Numbered from the stretch's first letter, positions 47,134 through 58,657 are shown. The stretch is DNA of 64,000 nt from an uncultured Pelagibacteraceae bacterium (GCA_902566925.1 CACFKO010000006.1:6214-70213), one strand, 5' to 3'. The notes: generated by a model from the letters alone, not told the origin. Program-made: numbers and translations.

Positions 47134-47155
47134 ATTGAATTTAATTATACAGCAA
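47126..47155 (-). promoter_or_regulatory. Possible promoter of fabA-fabB-fabI
   Basis: On the minus strand TTGCTG (47155-47150) and TATATA (47131-47126) are 18 bases apart. The -10 overlaps the -10 of the irr promoter, so the two could compete for polymerase or share a regulator. Confidence 0.3.
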
Positions 47156-47159
47156 GTTA

Positions 47160-47582
47160 ATGCAAAAAATGAATAATAAAAACAAGATTTTTATTGATAA
47201 ACTTAGATCTTCAGGCCTCAGACCCACTGAGCAAAGAGTAGAAATAAGCAGATTCCTCTTTAACAGAAAAAAAACATTTCATTTTACAGTAGAGGAATTA
47301 AAAAATTCTATGAATTTAAAAAGATCAAAAAAAATTTCTACAGCAACTTTTTATAATACCGTACATGCTCTGAAAAGTGCTGGTTACTTGAAAGAGTTCT
47401 CGTTGGAAAATAATACCTCTTGTTATGATACAAATATTACTTCGCATCATCACTTCTTCGATAATGGGAAAGTAATTGATATTGGGAGCGACAAAATCAC
47501 CTTTCATAAACTTCCAGAAGCTCCAAAAGGTAAAAAAATTAAAAACGTTGAAGTTGTAATAAGATTAGAAAATAATAATTAA
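47160..47582 (+). CDS. irr: Iron response regulator Irr (Fur family)
   Basis: Irr is the heme- and iron-status regulator of alphaproteobacteria. The 140-residue Fur-family protein has the winged helix (LRPTEQRVEISRFLF, STATFYNTVHALKSAGYLKEF) and the histidine run SHHHFF (96-98), the heme/metal site typical of Irr. A second CxxC is absent. It faces fabA, the conserved Irr neighbourhood, and precedes katG by 62 bases. The start could be 47160 or the ATG at 47169. Confidence 0.9.
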   Translation: MQKMNNKNKIFIDKLRSSGLRPTEQRVEISRFLFNRKKTFHFTVEELKNSMNLKRSKKISTATFYNTVHALKSAGYLKEFSLENNTSCYDTNITSHHHFFDNGKVIDIGSDKITFHKLPEAPKGKKIKNVEVVIRLENNN

Positions 47583-47605
47583 TCTCAATAATATATCTTG
47601 CTATA

Positions 47606-49816
<2,211 letters not shown>

Positions 49817-49817
49817 A

Positions 49818-50060
49818 ATGACTGAATTAACATCTGGAATATTTAATGCCTCAAAAAAAGTATACAAATCGAATAGGGGATCGATATTAAGAACAATTAT
49901 TTATACAATCGGACACTTTGCGATCGCGATCACTGTATTAATGTTAGTTGCAGATGTGTCTTTCTATATAGCTTTAACAGATGCAATAGTTGAACCTTTA
50001 GCAAATTCAGTTTGGTATTTCTTATTAGATAAATTTTGGGCTTCAAAAATAAAATCATAA
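49818..50060 (+). CDS. DUF2061 small membrane protein
   Basis: The 80-residue protein has two membrane segments (about 28-45 and 50-70) and ends LLDKFWASKIKS. It matches the pattern of DUF2061 proteins: an RSILRTIIYTIGHF-type opening, a second helix with DAIVEPLANSVWYF, and a WxxK end. The function is unknown. It starts 1 base after the katG stop, so it is probably co-transcribed with it. It overlaps the convergent SH3 gene by 6 bases. Confidence 0.75.
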   Translation: MTELTSGIFNASKKVYKSNRGSILRTIIYTIGHFAIAITVLMLVADVSFYIALTDAIVEPLANSVWYFLLDKFWASKIKS

Positions 50061-50501
50061 TCTTCCATTTAAATATTCCTTTTCAATCCACCCAGAAAAA
50101 TTTTCAGTTTTAATTTTACACCAATTTTTTTTGCATTTTTTTACCAAAAAGAGCCTTCCCTTCTCAGCTATAGCAATAGGCCTAGAATATTTAGATGGTT
50201 TTTTAAAAATTACTGATTTTTCTTGATTATTTAAGGCAGCTTTTTTTTTAGATAATTGAGAGACATGTATCCAACCAGAATTATTTTGATGATCTATAAT
50301 TTTTCTAAAATTATAGGAACTATCTATAACCAGAACAGGTAAAAACTTTTTTTTATAAACTAACTTTATAGGATGATTTAGAGAAGGCCCCTGTCTAAGA
50401 TTAACTTTTTCGTTCCTTAAAGTTAGGTAATACTCAGTTTTGGCATAGCTATTACCAAAAAATAAAATAAAAAGACAAAAAAAAAATATTAATTTAACCA
50501 T
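50055..50501 (-). CDS. Exported SH3-like domain protein
   Basis: The 148-residue protein has a signal peptide (LIFFFCLFILFFGNSYA). Two SH3-like repeats follow: VNLRQGPSLNHPIKLVYKKK with GWIHVSQL at about 30-85, and a shorter one with KKCKKNWCKIKTENFSGWIE at about 100-145. Bacterial SH3 domains often bind peptidoglycan or act as periplasmic adaptors. This two-copy arrangement is common in alphaproteobacteria. It starts within the last 8 bases of the ThiF/MoeB gene. Confidence 0.85.
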   Translation of the reverse strand: MVKLIFFFCLFILFFGNSYAKTEYYLTLRNEKVNLRQGPSLNHPIKLVYKKKFLPVLVIDSSYNFRKIIDHQNNSGWIHVSQLSKKKAALNNQEKSVIFKKPSKYSRPIAIAEKGRLFLVKKCKKNWCKIKTENFSGWIEKEYLNGRL

Positions 50502-51255
50502 GAAAAACTATATTTTTACAATTTCGATTTTTTAGTAACTTTACCTTTCTGAAGTTTGAATTAAGAGCATTAAATATCATTATATTCCCATTAGAACTAT
50601 TCTTCACATTTAAAATTGATTTTATAACTTCATTTGCTTGAAGTGATCCAGCAATTCCTGCAAGCGTTGTCATTATTCCATCAGTTTCGCAGTTTAATTC
50701 TTCATTTGGAGATTCTGGCATAAAACATCTAAAGCAAGGAGTTTTTTTCCTAAAATCAAATACAAATAGCTGTCCATCAAATTTGTGTATTGCTGAAGAA
50801 ATTAATACTTTTTTATTTTTCATACAGTAGTCATTTATCAAAAATCTTGATTTAAAATTATCAGTTCCATCACATACAATTTCATAATTTTTAGCAATTT
50901 TTTCGATATTTTGTTTATCTACTTTTTGATTAAAAGTTTTAACTTTTATTTTTTTATTTATTCTTTCAATAACTTTTCTTGATACGAAAACTTTATATTT
51001 TCCAATATCTTTTTTAGTAAAAAGTACTTGTCTACTTAAATTTGATAACTCAATTTTATCATTATCAGCAATTCCTAAATTTCCAATACCTGAATATGCA
51101 AGGTACAGAATTAACGGACATCCAAGACCACCTGCACCAATAACAAGAACTTTAGCTTTAAAAATTTTTTTTTGGCCTGAAATACCAATTTTTTTAAGTA
51201 TTAATTGACGGTAGTATTTTTGGTAGTCTTCACTTTTAATTGAGGCTTTTTTCAT
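50494..51255 (-). CDS. ThiF/MoeB-type ubiquitin-like-protein adenylyltransferase
   Basis: The 253-residue E1-like protein adenylates the C-terminal glycine of a sulfur-carrier protein (ThiS or MoaD). It has the ATP-binding loop VIGAGGLGCPLILYLAYSG, the RQVLF segment, VCDGTDNFKSRFLIND, and one CxxC (CFRCFMPE). The second zinc CxxC of MoeB is not evident. No sulfur carrier or molybdopterin gene is nearby, so thiamine versus molybdopterin use cannot be fixed. It overlaps coaBC by 20 bases. Confidence 0.85.
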   Translation of the reverse strand: MKKASIKSEDYQKYYRQLILKKIGISGQKKIFKAKVLVIGAGGLGCPLILYLAYSGIGNLGIADNDKIELSNLSRQVLFTKKDIGKYKVFVSRKVIERINKKIKVKTFNQKVDKQNIEKIAKNYEIVCDGTDNFKSRFLINDYCMKNKKVLISSAIHKFDGQLFVFDFRKKTPCFRCFMPESPNEELNCETDGIMTTLAGIAGSLQANEVIKSILNVKNSSNGNIMIFNALNSNFRKVKLLKNRNCKNIVFHG

Positions 51256-52462
51256 TTAACAAAAATGTGTCTACAATTTTTTTAGCAATAAGTGAAGCAA
51301 CAAATTTTTTCGAGTTTTTTTTAATTTTTTGGGTTTTACCACTTTTGTCTATAATAATTACCTCGTTTTGATCACTATTAAATCCCACTTCTTTTCTTGA
51401 AATATCATTTGCAATTATTATATCGCAATATTTTTCTTGCATTTTTTTGATAGAATTTTTTAGCAAATCTTCTGTTTCTGCCGAGAAACCCACAAGAAGT
51501 TTTGGTTTATATCTGTTACTTTTACCAAGATAGCTTAATATATCTGAATTTTTCTGAATCTTTATTTCTTTTATGTCAGAGTCTTTTTTAATTTTATTTT
51601 TTTTCACAAATATAGCTTTAAAATCAGAAACTGCTGCAGCACACACTGCAATATGAGTAGGCAATTTTTTCTTTACTTCTTTAAGCATGTCATCCCCAGA
51701 TACTACTTCTTTGACTTTGATATCACTACTATAGGTAAGTTTTGTTGGCCCAGATATCAAAGTTGTTTTTATACCTAATCTTGATAATTCCAAGGCTATT
51801 TCGTACCCCTGTTTTCCACTTGATTCATTAGAAATAAATCTTACAGGATCTATATATTCCTTTGTTGGTCCTGTAGTTACAATTGCACTTATTTTTTTCT
51901 TTTTTAACAAATCTTTTTTTGTGAAAAATTTTTCTAATAAAGATAGAATTTGTCTTGGACTAGACATTTTGCCTTTTCCATATTCTCCACAAGCCATTTC
52001 ACCATCTTCGGGACCAATGAATTTGTAGCCATAACTAATAAGAATATTTAAGTTTTTTTGTGTAGCCCTGTGAAGCCACATTCTCACATTCATTGCCGGT
52101 ACTAAAAAAATGTCCTTATTAGATGCCAAAACAATTGTAGAAGCGAGATCATCAGCCCCGCCTTTGCTAAGTTTGGACATGAAATTTGCAGTAGCAGGTA
52201 TAACTAAAATTAGATCAGCCCACCGAGATAAAGAAATATGATCTATTTTTCCTTTATTTTTTTCATCAAATATTTCTTCAAAAACTCTATTTTTTGACAA
52301 AGATGAAATTGATAGCGAAGTTACAAATTTTTTTCCACTTTTCGTAAGCACGACCTTAACAGAGCATCCTTTTCTCTGAAGCAATCTTATCAGGTCAAGA
52401 GACTTGTACGCTGAAATCCCCCCCCCAACAATAAGTAGAATTTTTTTATTTTCTAAACTCAT
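51236..52462 (-). CDS. coaBC: Bifunctional phosphopantothenoylcysteine decarboxylase/synthetase CoaBC
   Basis: CoaBC makes phosphopantetheine for coenzyme A. The N-terminal CoaC flavoprotein domain (1-~190) shows GGGISAYKSLDLIR, the flavin-binding PAMNVRMW and the catalytic cysteine in GEMACGEYGKGKM. The C-terminal CoaB domain (~190-408) shows VTTGPTKEYIDPVRFISN, SGKQGYEIA and HIAVCAAAVSDFKA. The 408-residue length is normal. The order coaBC-ubiB-ubiE is typical of alphaproteobacteria. Confidence 0.97.
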   Translation of the reverse strand: MSLENKKILLIVGGGISAYKSLDLIRLLQRKGCSVKVVLTKSGKKFVTSLSISSLSKNRVFEEIFDEKNKGKIDHISLSRWADLILVIPATANFMSKLSKGGADDLASTIVLASNKDIFLVPAMNVRMWLHRATQKNLNILISYGYKFIGPEDGEMACGEYGKGKMSSPRQILSLLEKFFTKKDLLKKKKISAIVTTGPTKEYIDPVRFISNESSGKQGYEIALELSRLGIKTTLISGPTKLTYSSDIKVKEVVSGDDMLKEVKKKLPTHIAVCAAAVSDFKAIFVKKNKIKKDSDIKEIKIQKNSDILSYLGKSNRYKPKLLVGFSAETEDLLKNSIKKMQEKYCDIIIANDISRKEVGFNSDQNEVIIIDKSGKTQKIKKNSKKFVASLIAKKIVDTFLLNEKSLN

Positions 52463-52468
52463 GTCTTA

Positions 52469-54034
52469 TTAAAATACTATAAAAAGTCCTATTACAACAC
52501 CTAAAAAAATTATAATCATGTTGTTTCTCAAATTTTTCAATTTTAATTCCTCAATTTCAAAATTTTTTCCATTAAGATCATTCAAGTTCAATTTTCCCTC
52601 AGCAATCATTTGTAAAGCTGTATTAGCATTATCCATCACATTAGGTAAATCTGGAATTCTTTCTAAAAGATCTTTTGAAAGTTCAATAGTTTTATTGATT
52701 GTTGCTTCAGGACCTTTTACCTTTTTGACCCAAGTTTCTAAAATTGGGCGTGATACTTCCCAAATGTTTGTATCTGGGTTTAATTTTCTAGCAACACCTT
52801 CAACAACTACCATTGTTTTTTGAAGTAATAATAACTGAGTTTGTGTTTGCATATTAAATTTTTCTGTTATTTCAAATAATTGGCCCAATAAATTTCCACC
52901 TGAAATATCTTTAATTGATTGACCAAAAATTGGTTCACCAATAGATCTTAAAGCCTGTGCAAATTCATCTTTAGATGTGTTTTGAGGAACAAGTCCAGCC
53001 AAAAAATGCATTTCAGCTACCTTAGTGTAATCTCTTTCAATAAAACCATAAAGAATTTCTGCCAAATATTTTTTATTATTTTTATCTAATCGACCCATTA
53101 TCCCAAAATCTATGGGCACTATATTTCCAAATTTATCTACAAACAGATTTCCTTGATGCATATCAGCATGAAAAAAACCATCCCTTACAGATTGCTTAAG
53201 AAATAATTGTATTAAATTTTCAGATAGGCTTTTAAGATCGATATTTAGATTTTTTAGTTTTTCGATATCCCTGATTGAAACCCCGTTTATTCTATCAAGT
53301 GTTAGAATCTTTCTTGAAGTATAATTCCAGTATATTTTAGGTACCTTAATACCTTTATCATTTATAGTGTTTTCTCTCAATTCGCTTGCAGCAGCCGCTT
53401 CAAATCTTAAATCCATTTCAATATTCGTTATTTGTTTTAATAGACTTATAACCTCTACAAGTTTTAATCTTTTAGTTTTATGAAATATGTTTTCTATTAA
53501 GTAGGCAAAAAACATCAATGCATCTAACTCATCGTTGACTAAAGTGTGAATATTTGGTCTTAAAATTTTAATTGCAAGCTCTTCCTCTTTATTATTGATT
53601 TTTATTTTTGCAAAATGAACCTGGGCTATCGATGCTGCAGCAATTGGTTCACTAAAAGACAAAATATCGTTGAAAGAATCATTTCCTATTTCTTTTTTAA
53701 TAATATTTCTAGCATCTTCCTTATTAAACGCTGGTAATTTATCTTGAAGTTTTTCCAATTTTTTTGCTATCTCATCGCCTATAATGTCAGGTCTTGTTGC
53801 CAAAAATTGGCCAAGTTTAATAAATGTTGTACCCATATCCTCTAATGACTGGCATAATTTTTCACCAGATGACTTATTCAAATCTTCATTTTTTTTTGAA
53901 TAGCCTATTGAAAATATAAATGAAATATATTTTAAAGTTTTCGGAATTGGTTTTATTTCGTCCAAAATATCAATTGCACCAGAAACCGACAATTTCCTTA
54001 GCATTTTAAACAAATTAAATATTTTTTTAAACAT
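52469..54034 (-). CDS. ubiB: UbiB-family protein of ubiquinone biosynthesis
   Basis: UbiB is a membrane-associated atypical kinase/ATPase needed for coenzyme Q production. The 521-residue protein has the family start LSVSGAIDILDEIKPIPKTL, the KxGQ motif TFIKLGQFLATRPDI, the lysine strand LAIKILRPNI, and catalytic HADMHQGNLFVD with VPIDFG. Two C-terminal hydrophobic helices end the protein (MIIIFLGVVIGLFIVF). I chose the ATG at 54034, just after the ubiE stop, over an in-frame TTG at 54049. Confidence 0.95.
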   Translation of the reverse strand: MFKKIFNLFKMLRKLSVSGAIDILDEIKPIPKTLKYISFIFSIGYSKKNEDLNKSSGEKLCQSLEDMGTTFIKLGQFLATRPDIIGDEIAKKLEKLQDKLPAFNKEDARNIIKKEIGNDSFNDILSFSEPIAAASIAQVHFAKIKINNKEEELAIKILRPNIHTLVNDELDALMFFAYLIENIFHKTKRLKLVEVISLLKQITNIEMDLRFEAAAASELRENTINDKGIKVPKIYWNYTSRKILTLDRINGVSIRDIEKLKNLNIDLKSLSENLIQLFLKQSVRDGFFHADMHQGNLFVDKFGNIVPIDFGIMGRLDKNNKKYLAEILYGFIERDYTKVAEMHFLAGLVPQNTSKDEFAQALRSIGEPIFGQSIKDISGGNLLGQLFEITEKFNMQTQTQLLLLQKTMVVVEGVARKLNPDTNIWEVSRPILETWVKKVKGPEATINKTIELSKDLLERIPDLPNVMDNANTALQMIAEGKLNLNDLNGKNFEIEELKLKNLRNNMIIIFLGVVIGLFIVF

Positions 54035-54036
54035 TT

Positions 54037-54741
54037 TTAGATTTTCCAACCAGAATGAATTGCAACTATACCTCCCGATAAATTTCTATATTCGACGTTG
54101 CTAAATCCATTTTTTTTAAAAATATTAGAAAGTTCATCTTGACTATAAAATTCTTTAATGGTTTGTGTTAAATATTCATAAGGCTCAGAGCTACCTACAA
54201 CATATTTTCCAATTACAGGTATAGATTTGGAGTAAATTTTATAAAATTTACCAAGTAACTCATTATCTATCTTTGAGAATTCTAAACAAAAAATCCTACC
54301 ACCGGTTTTAAGAACTCTTTTTGCCTCTTGAAGAGATGAATTTATGTCAGAGAAATTTCGTATACCAAAACTCACTGAGTAAGTGTCAAAAGTCTCATTT
54401 TTAAAAGGTAGCTTTTCTGCAAAAGAACAAGTCCAATTGATATTTTCTAAGTTTTTAAGTTTCCTTTTGCCCTCATCCATCATTAGTTTGTTAGGCTCAA
54501 CACAGGCAACTTTACCCAAAAAATTCGTTCTTTTCATAAATGCTTTTGCTACATCTCCAGTGCCTGATGCAATATCAATTAGATAATCTCCTTTCATAGG
54601 GTTCATCCAGTCAATTAATCTCTTTTTCCATAAACGATGAATTCCAAATGACATTATATCGTTCATTACATCGTATTTATTAAATACAGCATTAAAAACT
54701 TTGGTTGCTTTTTTTATTTTAGACTGATTAATATTTGTCAT
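54037..54741 (-). CDS. ubiE: Ubiquinone/menaquinone biosynthesis C-methyltransferase UbiE
   Basis: UbiE methylates the benzoquinone ring in ubiquinone synthesis. The 234-residue SAM enzyme has YDVMNDIMSFGIHRLWKK, the SAM motif LIDIASGTGDVAKAFMK, and YSVSFGIRNFSDINSSLQEA. It ends LSGGIVAIHSGWKI, the conserved family C-terminus. It is the first gene of ubiE-ubiB-coaBC-thiF and diverges from mutM across 15 bases. Confidence 0.97.
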   Translation of the reverse strand: MTNINQSKIKKATKVFNAVFNKYDVMNDIMSFGIHRLWKKRLIDWMNPMKGDYLIDIASGTGDVAKAFMKRTNFLGKVACVEPNKLMMDEGKRKLKNLENINWTCSFAEKLPFKNETFDTYSVSFGIRNFSDINSSLQEAKRVLKTGGRIFCLEFSKIDNELLGKFYKIYSKSIPVIGKYVVGSSEPYEYLTQTIKEFYSQDELSNIFKKNGFSNVEYRNLSGGIVAIHSGWKI

Positions 54742-54756
54742 TTTACAAATAGTTAT

Positions 54757-55626
54757 ATGCCAGAATTACCCGAAGTTGAAGTTGTTAGAAGATCACTATC
54801 AAATTTTATATCTGGTCTAAAAATAAACAAAGTAGACATTTTTAATAGCAACTTAAGGTTTAAAATAAGTAAAAATTTAAAAAAAAACATAGAAAAACAA
54901 AAAATTACATCAATATCAAGAAGAGCAAAATTTTTACTTATTAAATTACAAAACAGCAAGATCATACTTATTCATCTTGGGATGACCGGTAAAATCTTTA
55001 TAAGAAACAAAAAAACAAAATCTACTTTAGTTACCAGCTTTTATTACGATAAGATTTTTAAAAAAAAACATAATCACATAATATTATATTTAAGCAATTC
55101 AGTTGAGCTAATTTATAATGATGTGAGAAAATTTGGTTTTATAAAAGTTTTAGAATTTGACCAATTAAGCTCCAATCAACATATATATAAACTTGGACCA
55201 GAGCCTTTAAGTAAAAATTTTAATTATCATTATTTATTATCAACAGTTAGAAAATGTGGAAAAAATGTCAAAAATTTTATGATGGATCAAAAGTATATTT
55301 CTGGTTTAGGAAATATTTACGTAAACGAGATATTATTTTCTAGTTCAATCAATCCGAGAAAATCAGTAAAAAAACTTTCTAACGGACAAGTTGTAAAAAT
55401 GATTTTAAATACAAAAAAAATATTGATGCGCTCGATACAACTTGGAGGTTCTTCAATTAGTGACTTTAATACTGTATCTGGACAAAAGGGTAAATATCAA
55501 GAAATGTTCATGGTCTATGATAGAGAAAATAAACTTTGTAGGAAAAAAAAATGCAACGGAATAGTTAGAAAAATATATATTAGCAATAGATCCACTTTTT
55601 TTTGTAATAAATGCCAAAATAATTAA
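54757..55626 (+). CDS. mutM: Formamidopyrimidine-DNA glycosylase
   Basis: MutM (Fpg) removes 8-oxoguanine and formamidopyrimidines. The 289-residue protein starts with the catalytic MPELPEVEVVRRSL (Pro2, Glu3). It has the helix-two-turn-helix MDQKYISGLGNIYVNEILF. It ends with a zinc finger (CRKKKCNG, CNKCQ), all four cysteines present. The pairing with divergent ubiE is a conserved alphaproteobacterial arrangement near dnaA. Confidence 0.96.
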   Translation: MPELPEVEVVRRSLSNFISGLKINKVDIFNSNLRFKISKNLKKNIEKQKITSISRRAKFLLIKLQNSKIILIHLGMTGKIFIRNKKTKSTLVTSFYYDKIFKKKHNHIILYLSNSVELIYNDVRKFGFIKVLEFDQLSSNQHIYKLGPEPLSKNFNYHYLLSTVRKCGKNVKNFMMDQKYISGLGNIYVNEILFSSSINPRKSVKKLSNGQVVKMILNTKKILMRSIQLGGSSISDFNTVSGQKGKYQEMFMVYDRENKLCRKKKCNGIVRKIYISNRSTFFCNKCQNN

Positions 55627-55629
55627 AGA

Positions 55630-55658
55630 TTGACCCTAATATTTCGAACATATATACG
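55630..55658 (+). promoter_or_regulatory. Probable promoter of rpsT
   Basis: TTGACC (55630-55635) and TATACG (55653-55658) are 17 bases apart. The predicted start is about 3 bases before the rpsT ATG at 55668, so the message would be nearly leaderless. Confidence 0.5.
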
Positions 55659-55667
55659 TTCCCATAA

Positions 55668-55934
55668 ATGCCAAATATTAAATCAGCCATCAGAAAGGTA
55701 AGAAGAATCAAGAAGCAGTCCTTAGTGAACAAATCAAGAAAAAGTAAATACAAGCAGGCATTGAAAAAAATGCTAAAATTAATTGAAAAAAAAGATAAAA
55801 AAGAAATAAATAAATACTATCCTAAATTTCAGTCAGAATTAATGAAGGTTGCCAAGACTGGAGTGATCAAAAAAAAGAATCTTTCGAGAAAAATTTCAAA
55901 AATTTCAAAAAAAATTAAAAATATCAATAGTTAG
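55668..55934 (+). CDS. rpsT: Ribosomal protein S20 (bS20)
   Basis: S20 is a small basic 16S rRNA-binding protein. The 88-residue sequence opens MPNIKSAIRKVRRIKKQS, the family start, and is an all-helical lysine-rich protein with the expected AKTGVIKKKNLSRKISK near the end. Length is usual. It is the only gene between mutM and dnaA, as in many alphaproteobacteria. Confidence 0.95.
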   Translation: MPNIKSAIRKVRRIKKQSLVNKSRKSKYKQALKKMLKLIEKKDKKEINKYYPKFQSELMKVAKTGVIKKKNLSRKISKISKKIKNINS

Positions 55935-56145
55935 TTGTAATCAATTAATAGTTGTCGTAGACAAAAAAATTTTTAAAAAAAAATAACTAAATATAGTAAG
56001 TTATCATTGTAGGTTGCAAATTTTTTTACTTTCACCTTCGACGTTTATTATACAACCTAAACCGATTTATTTTTTTGATTCAACTCACAGATATTGCAAT
56101 AAAAATAATTAGCTATAAACATATTTTTTTATTTTAAAAAAAATC
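55935..56145. promoter_or_regulatory. Long intergenic region upstream of dnaA
   Basis: This 211-base gap is the longest gene-free stretch. It is AT-rich and holds an inverted repeat (TAGGTTG at 56010-56016, CAACCTA at 56053-56059, 36 bases apart). I saw no site matching the DnaA-box consensus TTATNCACA closely, so an origin here is not supported by boxes. It must contain the dnaA promoter; TATAAA at 56114-56119 is a possible -10 without a clear -35. Confidence 0.5.
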
Positions 56146-57555
56146 ATGGAAAAAATTTCAATTAAAAAGACAGCTTCTAGTTCTCTCTTGGAAGAAAATA
56201 TTCTGGATTGGAATTTAATTCAAAAATCTTTTGAACAATCTTTTGGTACTGAGATTTATTCAAGCTGGCTTAAAAACATTTCATTAATAAAAGAATATAA
56301 TGATCATGTGATTTTGGGCGTAAAAACCCGATTTTTTAGGGATTGGATAACTTCTAGATATGCCGATAAAATTTTAGGTGAACTGAAAAAACATAAGATT
56401 AGTATTACTAGACTGGAATTTAAGATAGAACCAGAAAAAACAAACAGCAAAAGTTTTTTTTCAAATTTACAGGAAAATAAAGTTTCAGAGATTAAAAACT
56501 CAATTTTAAATTATAACAGGCTGAATCCAAATTTAAATTTTGATAATTTTGTTGTTGGTCAAAGTAATAATTTATGTTTTTTGTCGGCAAAAAAAATATG
56601 TTCTCAATTATCTAGATACAATCCTCTTTTTATTTATGGTGGAGTAGGATTGGGTAAAACCCATCTTTTAAATGCAATTGGTTTGGAATTAAGTAAAAAA
56701 AATACCGTTATGTTTATTTCAGCCGAAAGATTTATGTATCAATTTATAAAATCCATCAAAAAAAATGAAATGGTAAATTTTAAGGACTTTTTTAGAAAAG
56801 CAAATGTGTTCATAATAGATGATATTCAGTTTATAAGAGGCAAAGAGGGGCTCCAGGAAGAATTTTTTCATACCTTTAATACATTATTTGATCAGAGCTC
56901 TCAAATTGTAATTTCTTCGGATAGGGCACCTAACAAACTAGATAGAGTTCAAGACAGGATAAAATCTAGATTATCTGGTGGTCTCGTAGTTGATATTGGT
57001 TTACCAGAATACGATTTAAAATTACAAATATTGAGAAAAAAAATATCTGAATATCAGAATTTTTTCAAAGAAAGTCCAGATTTACAAGAGGAAGTGCTTA
57101 GTTATATGGCAAAAAATAGTAACTCAAATATTAGGGAACTCATTGGAATATTTAACAGAGTTGTTGCTTTCGGGAAAATGAGTAAAAAACCCCTAAGTGT
57201 TAACGACTGTAAAATAATTTTGAGAGATGTTTACAATAGCAATAAAGTTATAACTATAGACAAGATACAAACCGTAACATCCAATTTTTTTAGTATTAGT
57301 CTTGGTGATATGTTATCACCGAGAAGATCTAGACCTTTGGCTAGGCCCAGGCAGATAGCCATGTACTTTTCAAAAAAGCTTACTACACGATCATTGCCAG
57401 AAATTGGAAGAAAATTTGCAAACAGAGACCATACTACAGTGATACATGCAGTAAAAACTATAGAAAAATTATTACAGAACAACGATGAAATAAAAAAGAA
57501 TGTTGAAGAATTAAAATCATTAATTCTGAGCGATACAAATGCAGTTTCAAATTAA
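56146..57555 (+). CDS. dnaA: Chromosomal replication initiator DnaA
   Basis: DnaA binds origin boxes and melts the origin. The 469-residue protein has the N-terminal DnaB-contact domain (DWNLIQKSFEQSFGTEIYSSW) and a variable linker. The AAA+ domain carries Walker A GGVGLGKT (165-172), Walker B IIDDIQFI and sensor ISSDRAP. The C-terminal DNA-binding domain has RPLARPRQIAMYFSKKLT and the box-recognition FANRDHTTVIHAVK. Its end overlaps dnaN by 17 bases. Confidence 0.99.
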   Translation: MEKISIKKTASSSLLEENILDWNLIQKSFEQSFGTEIYSSWLKNISLIKEYNDHVILGVKTRFFRDWITSRYADKILGELKKHKISITRLEFKIEPEKTNSKSFFSNLQENKVSEIKNSILNYNRLNPNLNFDNFVVGQSNNLCFLSAKKICSQLSRYNPLFIYGGVGLGKTHLLNAIGLELSKKNTVMFISAERFMYQFIKSIKKNEMVNFKDFFRKANVFIIDDIQFIRGKEGLQEEFFHTFNTLFDQSSQIVISSDRAPNKLDRVQDRIKSRLSGGLVVDIGLPEYDLKLQILRKKISEYQNFFKESPDLQEEVLSYMAKNSNSNIRELIGIFNRVVAFGKMSKKPLSVNDCKIILRDVYNSNKVITIDKIQTVTSNFFSISLGDMLSPRRSRPLARPRQIAMYFSKKLTTRSLPEIGRKFANRDHTTVIHAVKTIEKLLQNNDEIKKNVEELKSLILSDTNAVSN

Positions 57556-58657
57556 ACGTGACACGTTACTCAAGTCATTATCTATTGCACACAATATAAT
57601 TGAAAGGAAAAATACTATTCCAATACTCGCAAATGTTTTATTGGAAACAAAAAATAACAAACTGAATATAATTGCTACTGATTTAGATATAATATTTCAT
57701 GATGAAATATCTGATGATTTAAAAGTAGATCAGGAAGGAAGTACCACAACCTCAGCAACAGTTCTATACGATCTTTTACGAAAATTGTCCTCGAATCTCG
57801 ATATTATTTTTGACTTGCAGAGCGAAAATAAACTAAAAATTTCTGCTAAAAATTCAAAATTTAATCTCCTGTGCTTACCTGTCGATAATTTTCCTAATTT
57901 TGCTGATAATTTTGAAAACAAACCTTTAAATTTAGAAAATAAAAAATTTTTATCTTTGTTAAACAAGACTAAAATTTCGATGTCTAGCGATGATACAAGG
58001 CACTATCTTAATGGTATTTATATCCACACAACCACCTCCAACAAAGGATCTTACCTAACGGGGGTAGCAACTGATACTCATAGATTATCATCAAGCAGTA
58101 TACCAATAGAAAATGTCGAAAATTTTAAACCCTTCATACTTCCAAAAAAAACTGTTTTTCAACTGTGTAATTTATTGCAGGAAAATGAAAAGAATATTTC
58201 TCTTTCGATCAGTGACACAAAAATTCAATTCAAAATAGGAAGTTCAAAAATTGTGTCAAAAGTGATTGACGGCAAGTTTCCAGACTACACGAAAGTTGTA
58301 CCCAAAAGTAATAAAAAAAATTTAAATCTTAAGGTAAAAGATTTTATACAATCAATTGAGCGTGTTATTACAGTCTCAATAGACAGGAAAGAAGGTGTCA
58401 AAGTTACTTTAGAAAAAGGAAATATCCAGCTTTTTGTTAACAGTTCTTCCTCAGGTGAAGGAAAAGAAACTTTGGTAGCGGATTATAATGGTGAAAATCT
58501 TACTATAAGTTTTAATTCAAGATATTTGTTGGATATTGCTTCTTCGATAGAAGATGAAACGATAATTATGAATTTAAACGATTCGGTGTCACCAGTTTTA
58601 ATTCAAGACAATTCAGACAAACATAGTTATTATGTAATTATGCCAATGAAAATTTGA
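57539..58657 (+). CDS. dnaN: DNA polymerase III beta sliding clamp
   Basis: DnaN is the processivity clamp loaded by the complex containing HolA. The 372-residue protein shows the three-domain clamp pattern: MQFQIKRDTLLKSLSIAHNI at the start, LNGIYIHTT near the middle and a C-terminus ending YVIMPMKI. It overlaps dnaA by 17 bases. No recF follows; the next gene is gyrB after 132 bases. Confidence 0.98.
   Translation: MQFQIKRDTLLKSLSIAHNIIERKNTIPILANVLLETKNNKLNIIATDLDIIFHDEISDDLKVDQEGSTTTSATVLYDLLRKLSSNLDIIFDLQSENKLKISAKNSKFNLLCLPVDNFPNFADNFENKPLNLENKKFLSLLNKTKISMSSDDTRHYLNGIYIHTTTSNKGSYLTGVATDTHRLSSSSIPIENVENFKPFILPKKTVFQLCNLLQENEKNISLSISDTKIQFKIGSSKIVSKVIDGKFPDYTKVVPKSNKKNLNLKVKDFIQSIERVITVSIDRKEGVKVTLEKGNIQLFVNSSSSGEGKETLVADYNGENLTISFNSRYLLDIASSIEDETIIMNLNDSVSPVLIQDNSDKHSYYVIMPMKI

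Noticed and set aside
55935..56145. Replication origin (oriC) before dnaA
   Set aside because: No close DnaA-box matches were seen; the region is AT-rich but that is true of the whole window.
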